Source: Methylobacterium sp. PvR107 (GTDB lineage: Bacteria; Pseudomonadota; Alphaproteobacteria; Rhizobiales; Beijerinckiaceae). Taken from it: 64,000 bases of DNA. Below the pieces are notes generated by a model, which was not told the DNA's origin, ran no database searches, and was given only the letters and a program-made list of their open reading frames with translations. Of this stretch, positions 1 through 8,224 are shown in pieces. The translations under genes were made by a program, and so were the position numbers. Each line of letters starts with the position of its first letter. Position 1 is the first letter of the stretch. The stretch spans positions 3,995,501 to 4,059,500 of the forward strand of contig NZ_JAFIBW010000001.1 in assembly GCF_017833295.1 (NCBI RefSeq), given 5' to 3'.

Positions 1-1
1 C

Positions 2-103
2 AGCGCGATCCTGACCTACGCGAGCCTGCGCATCGAGGGCTGCACCATCACCTCCGACCGGGATCTGATCCGCCGCCCGGTGGCGATCCGTGTCTGGCCC
101 TGA
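2..103 (+). CDS. C-terminal end of an unidentified protein (5' partial)
   Basis: The frame is open from the window edge to a TGA at 101-103, giving 33 residues ending in RPVAIRVWP. Codon third positions are rich in G and C, as expected for coding sequence here. The fragment is too short to show a domain, so I do not assign a function. About 140 bases with nothing recognisable follow before the next gene. Confidence 0.45.
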   Translation, partial: SAILTYASLRIEGCTITSDRDLIRRPVAIRVWP

Positions 104-243
104 TCCGGCTAGACCCAGACAGGCCCGGCGCGTCAGGCAGGCCTTCCGGCGCGTCAAGTCGGATGCATCCTCTCCGACCAGACCGCGCCCGCCACCATCG
201 TCGATGCGGAGGCGACAGGAGCCGACGGCTATCGTACGCGGCT

Positions 244-465
244 CTACGGATCGATCGAGCCCGGCGACAGCCAGGACGGCGCTCCGGCCTCGGCCGTGCC
301 CATGGGCAGGCCGATCCGCTGGAAGAGGACGGTTCCGAGAGTCACGCTCAGCATTAGCGCGGTGGCCGAGAGCAGGAATGTGGTCGCCCGGGCGTAGGGG
401 CGCCCGACATGGATCAGCATGCAGCCGAAGGAGAAGATCGCGAGGGCCTGGAGCAGATGCTGCAC
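244..465 (-). CDS. Small two-helix membrane protein, function unknown
   Basis: This 73-residue protein has two hydrophobic segments (about residues 5-20 and 27-50), so it is probably an inner-membrane protein. It starts with GTG, chosen because an AAAGGAG ribosome-binding site lies seven bases upstream. It faces away from the pentad-repeat gene at 594, and the roughly 130 bases between them must hold both promoters. I recognise no family. A spurious frame is possible, but the Shine-Dalgarno and membrane character favour a real gene. Confidence 0.6.
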   Translation of the reverse strand: MQHLLQALAIFSFGCMLIHVGRPYARATTFLLSATALMLSVTLGTVLFQRIGLPMGTAEAGAPSWLSPGSIDP

Positions 466-593
466 GGAGACGCTCCTTTCTAGCCGCGCATGCGCGGTCC
501 GGGTCGGTGTTCAGCGTCCATCCTCGGCGTGAAAACGCGGTTAAGGTCGGGTATAGGGATCGTCCCGAGGGACGGGTCGCGAGAGGATCCCGC

Positions 594-905
594 ATGAGCG
601 CATCGAGGGTTCCGGAGGACTCCAGCCGCCGCGCGGCCGCGGTCGAACCGCCGCCCCGCGACACCGCCCTCCTCGGGGCGGGTGCCATCGGGGCGGGTGC
701 CGTCGGGGCCGGAACGGTGGGGGCCTCCGCCCTGGGCGCCCTCGCGATCGGGGCTGCGGCGATCGGCGCGATCGCGCTGGGCGCCTTCGCGATCGGCCGC
801 CTCTCGGTCGGCCGCGCCCGGGTCGGTTCCCTGCAGGTCGGGTCCTTGGATATCGACACGCTGACGGTGCGGTCGCTCCGCCTGCCGGACCGCGATCGCG
901 ACTGA
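594..905 (+). CDS. Pentad-repeat protein, function unknown
   Basis: The 103-residue product has a charged 27-residue N-terminus followed by 14 uninterrupted five-residue repeats (residues 28-97). Each repeat ends in I, V or L and most begin with G, for example GAGAI, GAGAV, GALAI, GRLSV. Later repeats become polar (GSLQV, GSLDI). Strict five-residue periodicity with one aliphatic per unit is what pentapeptide-repeat beta-helices show, but this is not the canonical A(D/N)LXX motif. The same frame stays open upstream to about 90. I take the ATG at 594 because the upstream part is arginine-rich and not coding-like. A GAGAGG stretch lies about ten bases before that ATG. Role unknown. Confidence 0.6.
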   Translation: MSASRVPEDSSRRAAAVEPPPRDTALLGAGAIGAGAVGAGTVGASALGALAIGAAAIGAIALGAFAIGRLSVGRARVGSLQVGSLDIDTLTVRSLRLPDRDRD

Positions 906-951
906 GGCGCGCGGCCGGCGCCGCCTCGGACCGTGAGGACAGGAGGATACG

Positions 952-1212
952 ATGACCGATCCGAAACCGCCTTTCCGCCCGACGGATGCGGTGGACGTCC
1001 TCGGCGAGACCACGGGCGATTTCGTCCTGCCGCTCTGCCTGCCGCAGCCGAGCCTGCTGATCGGCGAGGATTTGGCCATGGTCGTGCTCGACACGATCCA
1101 CGGCCAGCGGGTCGGCCTGCCCCTCAGCCCGCAGGGCGCCGCGGATCTGCACGCCGTGCTGGGCGAGGCCCTGCGGCTGCTCCAGGCGCGGGACGGCGGC
1201 TCGGTCCAGTGA
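952..1212 (+). CDS. Conserved-looking small soluble protein, function unknown
   Basis: This 86-residue protein has no signal peptide or membrane segment. The start is supported by an AGGAGG five bases upstream of the ATG. The central part (about residues 20-60) mixes hydrophobic beta-like stretches and ends in a short helix (AVLGEALRLLQA). It lies 46 bases after the pentad-repeat gene on the same strand and could share its transcript. I do not recognise the family. Confidence 0.65.
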   Translation: MTDPKPPFRPTDAVDVLGETTGDFVLPLCLPQPSLLIGEDLAMVVLDTIHGQRVGLPLSPQGAADLHAVLGEALRLLQARDGGSVQ

Positions 1213-1314
1213 TGCGAGCGGCTTCCGGAACCAAGATCCGGCGGCGCCCCGCACGCTAAGGCTTCGTTGAGGCCGGAGGCGTAACCAGAGCGCGAACCTC
1301 CCGCGTGGCGGCCG

Positions 1315-2082
1315 ATGCGCGCTCCGTTGTTCCTGCTGCTGCTGGTCTGCGCCGCGCCCGCGCAGGCGCGGCCTGCGACCTTCCTGGCCGTGCACGCGCT
1401 CGGCATGGCCGCCCTGCCGCCCATTCCGCCAGCATCCACGCCTGTGCCGGCCGCGGATGCGCGCGCCCGCTTCCTGCCGCTGATCGCCCGCGAGGCAGCC
1501 GGAACCGGTCTGCCGCTGGCGGTGGCCGACGCCGTGGCGCGGATCGAGAGCGGCTACGATCCCACCGTGGTGGGCAGCGTCGGCGAGATCGGGCTCATGC
1601 AGGTGAGGCCCACCACGGCGGCGATGCTCGGCTTCCGCGGCACCGTCGCGGAACTGGCGGCGCCGGAGATCAACGTACGCTACGGGGTCCGCTACCTCGC
1701 TGAGGCCTGGCGCCGGGCGGACGGTGATCTCTGCCGCGCCCTGATGAAGTACAGGGCCGGACATGGGGCGGAGGTGATGTCGCCCCTGTCGCAGCTCTAC
1801 TGCGCCCGCGCCCAGGCGATCCTCGCCGATCCCGAAGCGCGGCTCGCCCCTGCGCATCCTCGCCCGGCCGGGTCGATCCGCCTCGCCGCCGGAGAGTCGG
1901 CCGCCGCGCATCGGGAGCGGGCGGATCCCGTGCCGGCAACGCCGCGCACGTTCTGGGAGGCGCACCGGGCTCGGATCGCCCGGCTCAACGCCGCCGTGGC
2001 GGCGCGCTGGCGCGCCCGCGGCTGGAGCGCCGAGAGGAGGCCCGCCGCGGCAGACCCGTCCTCCGATCCCGCCGGCGGCTGA
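1315..2082 (+). CDS. Secreted lytic transglycosylase (SLT domain)
   Basis: The product is a peptidoglycan lytic transglycosylase of the Slt/MltC-like type, which cleaves the MurNAc-GlcNAc bond in the periplasm. A signal peptide (residues 1-18, MRAPLFLLLLVCAAPAQA) precedes an SLT domain at about residues 52-165. Family landmarks are visible: the catalytic glutamate E78 in RIESGYDP, the GLMQV motif, and a late ALMKYRAG segment matching the family's AYNAG region. The C-terminal 90 residues are alanine- and arginine-rich and low in complexity. No secretion-system cluster adjoins it, so a general cell-wall role is more likely than a conjugation role. It converges on the SRAP gene with a 19-base gap. 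Confidence 0.85.
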   Translation: MRAPLFLLLLVCAAPAQARPATFLAVHALGMAALPPIPPASTPVPAADARARFLPLIAREAAGTGLPLAVADAVARIESGYDPTVVGSVGEIGLMQVRPTTAAMLGFRGTVAELAAPEINVRYGVRYLAEAWRRADGDLCRALMKYRAGHGAEVMSPLSQLYCARAQAILADPEARLAPAHPRPAGSIRLAAGESAAAHRERADPVPATPRTFWEAHRARIARLNAAVAARWRARGWSAERRPAAADPSSDPAGG

Positions 2083-2101
2083 CGCGGACGGGCTGGCCCG
2101 T

Positions 2102-2770
2102 TCAAGCCTCGCCGTCGATCCCGGGCCCGTCCGACCGCGCGCCGCGGGCAACCTCGCGCATCGCGTCGTCCGGCAGGGGCCGCTGCAACCGAAGCGCCTC
2201 GGCCGTTGGTGCTTCGAGCCAGGTCGCCCATTCCTCCGGATTGGTCAGGAGCACCGGCATCGCCTTCGGATGGACCGGGCCGACGACGCCGTTCGCCTCC
2301 GTGGTCAGGAACGCGAACACCCGGTGCTCCTCTGCCACCCGGTCGGGGTTCTCGCGCTTGGTCCCCCGCACGCCCGTCCAGGGCCGCCAGATGCCCGCAA
2401 AGGCGAAGAGCGGCCTCTCCTCATCGAGGGCGAACCAGACCGGCGTCTTGCGCGGCTTCGTGTCGGCGTATTCGCTGAAGGCGGTGACCGGCACGAGGCA
2501 GCGATGGGCCGGCCCGAGCCAGGGGCGCCAGTGCGGGCTCGCCGTGTTGCGCACATTGGTGACCGGCTGTTCGCCGAAGGCCTTCGGCCCCGGCATGCCC
2601 CACCGCATCATGGCGAGGTCCCGGCCGGCCGCGCCGGTATGCACCACCGGCGCCAGCTGATCGGGAAAGATCGCCGGCAGCGGCGGCAGGTTGCCGGTGC
2701 GGTCCTCCGCGATCCCGAAGGCCCGGCGCAGCGCCGCGGGTCCGGTGCGCAGGCTGTAGAGGTTGCACAT
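2102..2770 (-). CDS. SOS response-associated peptidase family protein (YedK/HMCES type)
   Basis: SRAP proteins crosslink to abasic sites in single-stranded DNA through their N-terminal Cys2, shielding replication forks. The 222-residue product begins MCNLYSL, so Cys2 is exposed after Met removal. The conserved RWGMPGP segment, the TAFSEYAD glutamate region and the VHPKAMPVLL histidine segment are all present, and the length is typical. No SOS box was noticed at its start. It stands alone, convergent with the transglycosylase and separated by 89 bases from allA on the same strand. Confidence 0.9.
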   Translation of the reverse strand: MCNLYSLRTGPAALRRAFGIAEDRTGNLPPLPAIFPDQLAPVVHTGAAGRDLAMMRWGMPGPKAFGEQPVTNVRNTASPHWRPWLGPAHRCLVPVTAFSEYADTKPRKTPVWFALDEERPLFAFAGIWRPWTGVRGTKRENPDRVAEEHRVFAFLTTEANGVVGPVHPKAMPVLLTNPEEWATWLEAPTAEALRLQRPLPDDAMREVARGARSDGPGIDGEA

Positions 2771-2859
2771 CGTGATCCCGGATGGTTCGCCCGGCGCCCA
2801 GCCGCGCCGCGCGACCGCCTATACACGCTTCCAGCGATGCGGCGCGGGCAGGCCGGCCG

Positions 2860-3378
2860 TCAGTCCACGCCCGGCAGGTGGATTGTCCAGGGATCGGCGA
2901 AGACGTGCTCCTCGAGGTTCACGCCCGGTCCGCCGCGGTCGATGACGACGAAGTCCTGGCGCGCCCCGAACGGTGTCAGCACGCCGTGCCACGTGCCGCG
3001 GGCGTAGCAGATTCCCTGGCGGGGTGCGGTAACGAAGGCCTGGGGCCGGCCGGGCCGGCCATCCGCGTCCGGGCAGACCACGACCAGGAACGGGGCGGCG
3101 CTCAAGGGGACGAAGGCCTGCGCGCCGAGGGGATGCCGCTCGACCAGGGTCAGGCGCAACGGCAGCGGGTAGGGCTGCGCCTCGACCAGCCCGATCACCG
3201 TGCGGGCGCCGTCGCCCACGACCTCGATCGCGGCGAGATCGTGGAAGCGGCGCGCCATGCCGGCATTCATCGGGCGCGGCGCGGTGCCGGCCGTGTCGAT
3301 CACCTGCCCGAACGGCGCGAAGGCCTCGGCCGTCAGCGGCCGGGCCGTGATAGAAGGGGCGTCCGGCCGCGCGCTCAT
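2860..3378 (-). CDS. allA: Ureidoglycolate lyase
   Basis: AllA splits ureidoglycolate into glyoxylate and urea, the last step of ureide (purine/allantoin) degradation. The 172-residue protein shows the family's start (RPLTAEAFAPFGQVI), a YPLPLRLTLVERHPLGAQAF core with the active-site histidine region, FLVVVCPD, and a C-terminal RGTWHGVLTPF segment. The start is the ATG overlapping the allE stop as ATGA. A longer frame exists upstream but runs into allE and is not coding-like. The overlap implies translational coupling, and allE makes the compound one step upstream in the pathway. Confidence 0.92.
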   Translation of the reverse strand: MSARPDAPSITARPLTAEAFAPFGQVIDTAGTAPRPMNAGMARRFHDLAAIEVVGDGARTVIGLVEAQPYPLPLRLTLVERHPLGAQAFVPLSAAPFLVVVCPDADGRPGRPQAFVTAPRQGICYARGTWHGVLTPFGARQDFVVIDRGGPGVNLEEHVFADPWTIHLPGVD

Positions 3379-4214
3379 CGTGCGGGACCGCGCAGGGTGA
3401 GGGCCGGGTGCCGGTTCACGTCCTTGTAGAGGAGGTAGCGGAAATGGCCGGGGCCGGCCGCATAGCAGGCCTGGGGGCAGAAGGCGCGCAGCCACATGAA
3501 GTCACCGGCCTCGACCTCGACCCAGTCGCGGTTGAGCCGGTAGGCGGCCTTCCCCTCCAGCACGAACAGGCCGTGCTCCATCACATGCGTTTCCTCGAAC
3601 GGGATCGTCCCGCCCGGCTGCATGGTCACGATATTCACGTGCATGTCGTGGCGCAGATCCTCCGAGGCGACGAAGCGGGTCGTCGCCCAGGCGCCGTTGG
3701 TGCCGGCCATGCCGGCCGGCGCGATCGCGGATTCGTGGGTCACGAAGGCGTCCGGCACGGCGAGGCCCGGCGCGGGCTCGTAGATCTTGCGGATCCAGTG
3801 GACGCGGGCCGGCTCGGCGCCGCCGTTGCGCAGGCTCCAGGCCGCGCCGGGGGGCAGGTAGGCGTAGCTGCCCGGTCGCAGGGCGTGGCTCCGGCCCTCG
3901 AGACTCAAGCTCAGGTTGCCCTCGACCACGAACAGCACGCCTTGCGCCTGTGCGTCGGGTTCCGGCCGATCGCTGCCGCCGCCGGGAGCGACCTCCATCA
4001 GGTACTGAGCGAAGGTCTCGGCGAAGCCCGACAGGGGGCGTGCCAGGATCCAGGCCCGGGTGCCGTCCCAGCCGGGCAGGAAGCTCGTCACGATGTCGCT
4101 CATGACGCCCCGGGGAATGACCGCGTAGGCCTCGGTGAAAACCGCGCGGCCGGTCATCAGCGACGTCTGCCCCGGCAGGCCGCCGCAGGCGGGATGGTAC
4201 GTCGATGCGGTCAT
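3375..4214 (-). CDS. allE: (S)-ureidoglycine aminohydrolase, bicupin
   Basis: The enzyme releases ammonia from (S)-ureidoglycine to form ureidoglycolate, the substrate of AllA encoded next. The 279-residue product has two cupin halves (about residues 60-150 and 180-265) and family signatures such as the N-terminal RAVFTEAYAVIPRGVMSDIV, LPGWDGTRAWILARP and the metal-binding EETHVMEHGLFVLEG region. A GGAG lies seven bases before the ATG. It sits between dctA (39 bases upstream) and allA (4-base overlap), a likely three-gene operon. Allantoinase and allantoate amidohydrolase are not in this operon. Confidence 0.92.
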   Translation of the reverse strand: MTASTYHPACGGLPGQTSLMTGRAVFTEAYAVIPRGVMSDIVTSFLPGWDGTRAWILARPLSGFAETFAQYLMEVAPGGGSDRPEPDAQAQGVLFVVEGNLSLSLEGRSHALRPGSYAYLPPGAAWSLRNGGAEPARVHWIRKIYEPAPGLAVPDAFVTHESAIAPAGMAGTNGAWATTRFVASEDLRHDMHVNIVTMQPGGTIPFEETHVMEHGLFVLEGKAAYRLNRDWVEVEAGDFMWLRAFCPQACYAAGPGHFRYLLYKDVNRHPALTLRGPAR

Positions 4215-4253
4215 GACAGGTCTCCGATGATCCGCCGGGCCGGGACGCCGCGG

Positions 4254-5564
4254 TCAGGCGGATTGGGGGTGCGGGATGGGCGCATCGAGGATCACCGCCG
4301 TATCCGTCGCCGGCTCGCCGTCCAGGACGCGCCGGGCCCGCGCGCGGTCGATATCACCTTCCCAGGCGGCGATGACCACCGTCGCCACGCAATTGCCGAT
4401 CAGGTTGCCGAGCGCCCGGGCGATCCCGACGAACCAGTCGACCGACAGGACCAGCACCAGCCCGATCACCGGGATCTCCGGCACCGCCGAGAGGGTGGCG
4501 GCCAGCACCACGATGGCCGAGCCGGGCACGCCGTGCGCGCCCTTCGAGGTCAGGAGCGCGATGCCGAGGATCAGCATCAGATGGCCGAAGGACAGGTCGG
4601 TGTTGGTCGCCTGCGCGATGAACACCGTGGCGAGGGTGAGATAGAGCGAGAAGGCGTCGAGGTTGAACGAGTAGCCGGTCGGGATCACCAGGCCGACGGT
4701 GGAATCCTTGATTCCGAGCCGCTCCAGCTTGCGCATGACCTGCGGCAGGACGCAGTCGGACGAGGCGGTGCCGGCCACGACCGTCAGCTCCTCGCGCAGG
4801 TAGGCGAGGAGCTTGAAGATGCTGAAGCCGGCAAGCCGCAGGATGGTGCCGAGCACCACCAGCACGAAGAACGCGACGCCGGCGTAGAACAAGGCCACCA
4901 GCATGCCGAGCTGCTTCAGGGATACGATCCCGTACTTGCCCACCGTGAACGCAACCGCGCCCAGCACGCCGAGGGGCGCGAGCCGGACGATGAAGCCGAC
5001 GATCTTGAACAGAACCTCGGTGATCCGCTCCAGGCTATCGGCCAGCGGCTGACCCCGTTCGCCCAGCAGCGACAGGCCGGCGCCGAACAGGATCGCGAGG
5101 ATCAGGACCTGGAGGATGTCGCCCTTGGCGAAGGCGTCGACGAAGGTCGTCGGCACGAGCTTCATCAGGAAGTCGACAGTGCCGGTGACCTGCCCGACCC
5201 GCTCCGTGTAGCCGGCGAGCGACTTGGCATCCAGGGTCGCCGGATCGATGTTCATGCCGTGGCCGGGCGCGAACAGGTAGGCGAGGACGAGGCCGAGCGC
5301 GAGCGCGATGGTGGTGACCACCTCGAAATAGATCAGGGCCTTGAGCCCCACGCGGCCGACCTTGCGCAGGTCGCCGGCGCCGACGATGCCGTGCACGACG
5401 ACGCCGAACACCAGCGGCGCCACCACCATCTTGATGAGCTTGATGAAGACGTCGCCCAGCGGTTTGAGCGCGACCGCGAGATCCGGCCAGACCATGCCGA
5501 GCACGATGCCGGCCACGAGGGCGACCACCACCTGCCCGAAGAGCGACGCGAAGAAGCGCCCCAT
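4254..5564 (-). CDS. dctA: C4-dicarboxylate/proton (sodium) symporter, DAACS family
   Basis: This inner-membrane carrier of the dicarboxylate/amino acid:cation symporter family takes up succinate, malate or fumarate. The 436-residue product has multiple membrane segments, the hairpin motif GTASSDCVLPQV (serine-rich in most members), and the conserved IPTGYSFNLD and VFIAQATN segments. After NLD the usual Gly-Thr is Ala-Phe, so substrate preference could differ from classical DctA. The start is MGRFFASLF because GGGAGG precedes it closely; an in-frame ATG 42 bases earlier lacks a good site. It leads the allE-allA operon, which suggests uptake of a ureide-linked organic acid, though that is inference. 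Confidence 0.85.
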   Translation of the reverse strand: MGRFFASLFGQVVVALVAGIVLGMVWPDLAVALKPLGDVFIKLIKMVVAPLVFGVVVHGIVGAGDLRKVGRVGLKALIYFEVVTTIALALGLVLAYLFAPGHGMNIDPATLDAKSLAGYTERVGQVTGTVDFLMKLVPTTFVDAFAKGDILQVLILAILFGAGLSLLGERGQPLADSLERITEVLFKIVGFIVRLAPLGVLGAVAFTVGKYGIVSLKQLGMLVALFYAGVAFFVLVVLGTILRLAGFSIFKLLAYLREELTVVAGTASSDCVLPQVMRKLERLGIKDSTVGLVIPTGYSFNLDAFSLYLTLATVFIAQATNTDLSFGHLMLILGIALLTSKGAHGVPGSAIVVLAATLSAVPEIPVIGLVLVLSVDWFVGIARALGNLIGNCVATVVIAAWEGDIDRARARRVLDGEPATDTAVILDAPIPHPQSA

Positions 5565-5704
5565 CGCAACCTCCCTGATAGTCTCGGGTCGCTCTTGCCG
5601 TGCCACCCGGCCTCGCGGCGTCGGCGGCGTGCCGCGGCCGATCAGTGGCGTTGTGCCGGGCGGAGACGTGTCGACTCTACGCTCAGCACAATCCTTCCGG
5701 TGAA

Positions 5705-5756
5705 TTGAGACGTCAAATATATCTTTCGTCTAAAATCATATGTATTTCATATCAAT
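5705..5756 (+). promoter_or_regulatory. AT-rich divergent control region between dctA and the LysR gene
   Basis: The 50 bases before the LysR start are strikingly AT-rich for this genome. They contain a TAAAAT hexamer at 5731-5736 and overlapping CATAT/ATATG elements (5737-5759) forming imperfect dyads of the T-N11-A kind bound by LysR proteins. No Shine-Dalgarno sequence precedes the LysR ATG. The region lies between divergent genes, the usual place for a LysR operator. Binding is inferred, not shown. Confidence 0.45.
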
Positions 5757-6716
5757 ATGGAACTTCGGCACCTGCGCTACTTCTTGGCCGTGGCCAAGCA
5801 TCTGAGCTTCACCGCGGCCGCGGACAGCCTCGGCGTGGCGCAACCGCCGCTGAGCCAGCAAATCCGCGATCTCGAGGCGGAGATCGGCACAGCCCTGTTC
5901 GAGCGGACCACGCGCCGCGTGGCGCTGACGCGGGCCGGACTGGACTTCCAGGCGCAGGCGTCGGCCATCCTGGAGAAGGCCGGCGAGGCCGTCGACCGGG
6001 CCCGCGCCATCGGCGCCGGCACGGCCGGGATCCTCAATGTCGGGCTCACGGGCTCGATGCTCGCCGGACCCCTCGGCCGGGCGATAAGGGGCTACGCGAA
6101 CGCCTATCCCGGCGTCGATCTGCGCATCCACGAGATGTCGCCGGACCGGCAGATCGCGATGCTGAAATCCGGTCAGACCGACGTCAGCTTCCTGCGGTGC
6201 CCGCCGCACGATGCCGACCTTGTGAGCGAACTCGCGTGGCGGGAGACCGTCAGTCTCGTCCTGCCCAAGGATCACCGCCTCGCGACAGCGCCGGTGAGCC
6301 TCACGGATCTGCGGGACGAGACCTTCGTGTTCCTGCGGCTCACCGACTCGCTGTTCGCCCAGTCCCTCTGGGATTGCTGCGTCGCGGCCGGGTTCGTCCC
6401 GCGGATCACGCACCAGACCGTCGAGGCGGCGTCCCTGACCAGCCTCGTCGCGGCCGGGCTCGGCGTGGCGATCATCCCGGAATTCGTCGCCCGGCTGGCG
6501 CATGTCGACGTCGTCTACAAGCCCATCGCCGGACCACACATCCGCGCCGACGTCTACGCGCTATGGACCCGGCCGCGGCAGCCGCTGGTCGAACGCTTCC
6601 TCGATCAGGTCCGGATCGACGGCCGCCCGGCGGAACGATCCGCCGATCGCGCGGGTCAAGATCCGAGCGACATGCGCAGCGGCGGCTCGACCTCCGTCGG
6701 CAGCGGCGAGACGTAG
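5757..6716 (+). CDS. LysR-family transcriptional regulator
   Basis: The 319-residue protein has an N-terminal winged helix-turn-helix (about residues 1-60: MELRHLRYFLAVAKHLSFTAAA, then AQPPLSQQIRDLE) and a periplasmic-binding-protein-like effector domain (about 90-290). It is divergent from dctA-allE-allA with 192 bases between starts, so it probably controls that operon. The ligand may be a ureide, glyoxylate-related acid or C4-dicarboxylate. Its last 61 bases overlap the convergent M20 amidohydrolase gene. The C-terminus after residue 300 is polar and probably unstructured. Confidence 0.88.
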   Translation: MELRHLRYFLAVAKHLSFTAAADSLGVAQPPLSQQIRDLEAEIGTALFERTTRRVALTRAGLDFQAQASAILEKAGEAVDRARAIGAGTAGILNVGLTGSMLAGPLGRAIRGYANAYPGVDLRIHEMSPDRQIAMLKSGQTDVSFLRCPPHDADLVSELAWRETVSLVLPKDHRLATAPVSLTDLRDETFVFLRLTDSLFAQSLWDCCVAAGFVPRITHQTVEAASLTSLVAAGLGVAIIPEFVARLAHVDVVYKPIAGPHIRADVYALWTRPRQPLVERFLDQVRIDGRPAERSADRAGQDPSDMRSGGSTSVGSGET

Positions 6717-8077
6717 CCGGCGGCGCCGACCCGGCGGGCGAGGTCCGCCTTGGCGGCGTCGCGCAGAGCCGCGTCGGTGAGCGCCCGGGCGCCGGTGGCG
6801 GCCATCGCCTTGGCCACCTGCACCATCGCCTTGTGGGCCGCGGGCGTCTTTCCCTGCGCCACCACCTGCCAGGTATGGAACGGCGTGCCGATCGCCACCG
6901 TGGGTGCGTGGGCCTGGACGGTCGGCACCACCCAGCTCACGTCGCCGACATCGGTGGAGCCGACCGCCGGGTTGCGCGGCGCGTCGAGGGGCACGAGGAA
7001 ATCGGCCAGCGGTGCCTCGTTGCGCGGCATGCCGATGGCGCGGAACACGGCGTCGATGTCGCCGTCGGTCAGCGTCGATCGGATCTTGCCCGCGAAGTCC
7101 CGGTCGGCCTCGTCGAAATGCGGCGGCCCGAGCTCCTCCATCACGCCGTGGAGCGCTTGCTCCAGCGGCGTGTTGCCCAGGAGGTTCGACACCGCGCTGA
7201 CGATCCGCACCTCGACCGCGGTTTCGGTCATCAGGGCGGCGCCCTGCGCGATCTTCTTCACCCGCTCCACCAGCGCCAGCATGCCGGGGAGATCGCGGGC
7301 CCGGATCGAGTAGCGCACCGTCGCGCCGGCCTGGACGACGTTCGGGGCGATGCCGCCGGCGTCGAGATAGGCGTAGTGGACCCGCGCGTCGGAGGGCATG
7401 TGCTCGCGCATGTAGTTCACGCCGACGCTCATCAGCTCGACGGCGTCCAGCGCCGAGCGCCCGAGATGGGGCGCGGCCGCCGCGTGAGCGGTGCGCCCGG
7501 TGAAGACGAAATCCGCCCGGGTGTTGGCGAGCGCCACCGGCGGCGCCACCTCCCAGAAGCTGCCCGGGTGCCAGGAGATCGCGATGTCGGCATCCGCGAA
7601 GGCGCCGGCGCGGACCATGAACGCCTTGGCGGCGCCGCCCTCCTCGGCGGGACAGCCGTAGTAGCGCACGCGGCCGGGGGTGCCGGTCTCGGCGAGCCAG
7701 TCCTTTACGGCGGTAGCGGCCAGCAGGGCCGCCGAGCCGAGGAGGTTGTGGCCGCAGCCGTGGCCGTGGCCGCCCGCCTCCACCGGCCGGTGCTCGGCGA
7801 CGCCCGCCTCCTGCGACAGGCCCGGCAGGGCGTCGTACTCGCCGAGGAAGGCGATGACCGGCCCGCCTTCACCGGCCTCTCCCATCACGGCGGTGGGGAT
7901 GCCGGCGACCTGCTCGGTTACGCGGAAACCCTGGTGGCGCAGCTCGGCGACGTGCTCGGCGCAGGACCGCGTTTCCGTGTAGCAGACCTCCGGCATGCCC
8001 CAGACCCGGTCGGACAGGGCGATCAGCCGCTCCGTCTGCGCGTCGACGTGGCGCCACACGGTGTTGCGGTTGTCCAT
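6656..8077 (-). CDS. M20-family metallo-amidohydrolase (AbgB-like)
   Basis: This cytosolic di-metal amidohydrolase resembles the AbgB subunit of p-aminobenzoyl-glutamate hydrolase. The 473-residue protein shows the M20 metal motifs GEYDALP (about residue 80), GHGHGCGHNLLG (about 106), CPAEEGG (about 142), WHPG, and a late HTWQ histidine segment, with the dimerisation insert between. It converges on the LysR gene with a 61-base overlap. It is divergent from the peptide ABC transporter, so it may process an imported amide or dipeptide. Allantoate amidohydrolase activity, which would fit the neighbouring ureide genes, cannot be excluded, but the motifs look closer to AbgB. Confidence 0.85.
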   Translation of the reverse strand: MDNRNTVWRHVDAQTERLIALSDRVWGMPEVCYTETRSCAEHVAELRHQGFRVTEQVAGIPTAVMGEAGEGGPVIAFLGEYDALPGLSQEAGVAEHRPVEAGGHGHGCGHNLLGSAALLAATAVKDWLAETGTPGRVRYYGCPAEEGGAAKAFMVRAGAFADADIAISWHPGSFWEVAPPVALANTRADFVFTGRTAHAAAAPHLGRSALDAVELMSVGVNYMREHMPSDARVHYAYLDAGGIAPNVVQAGATVRYSIRARDLPGMLALVERVKKIAQGAALMTETAVEVRIVSAVSNLLGNTPLEQALHGVMEELGPPHFDEADRDFAGKIRSTLTDGDIDAVFRAIGMPRNEAPLADFLVPLDAPRNPAVGSTDVGDVSWVVPTVQAHAPTVAIGTPFHTWQVVAQGKTPAAHKAMVQVAKAMAATGARALTDAALRDAAKADLARRVGAAGYVSPLPTEVEPPLRMSLGS

Positions 8078-8134
8078 TTGTCGTCTCCCGGAAGGTCGCG
8101 CGTCGCGTTCGCGCCATCATAGCGGGCTCTGCGC

Positions 8135-8224
8135 CGTCATCGCGAGGGCAGCGAAGCGACCCAGGGCTGCGCGCGGTCAGGGGACGTGGCGCTGCGGGAT
8201 TGCTTCGCTGCGCTCGCAAAGACG
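8135..8224. repeat. Intergenic inverted repeat (REP/ERIC-like)
   Basis: Two arms of about 28 bases (8135-8162 and 8196-8224) are imperfect reverse complements. Arm 1 contains GGGCAGCGAAGCGACCC and arm 2 contains GATTGCTTCGCTGCGCTC. The arrangement would fold as a long hairpin in RNA or as a cruciform. It lies between the divergent amidohydrolase and ABC transporter genes. The look matches dispersed palindromic elements common in Methylobacterium and relatives. Copy number cannot be judged from one window, and no second close copy was noticed here. The rest of the 330-base gap (8078-8407) shows no gene. Confidence 0.6.

Noticed and set aside
541..2151. 536-codon leftward frame over the pentad-repeat and transglycosylase genes
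   Set aside because: No domain, no ribosome-binding site, and an arginine-rich composition. The rightward genes explain the sequence.
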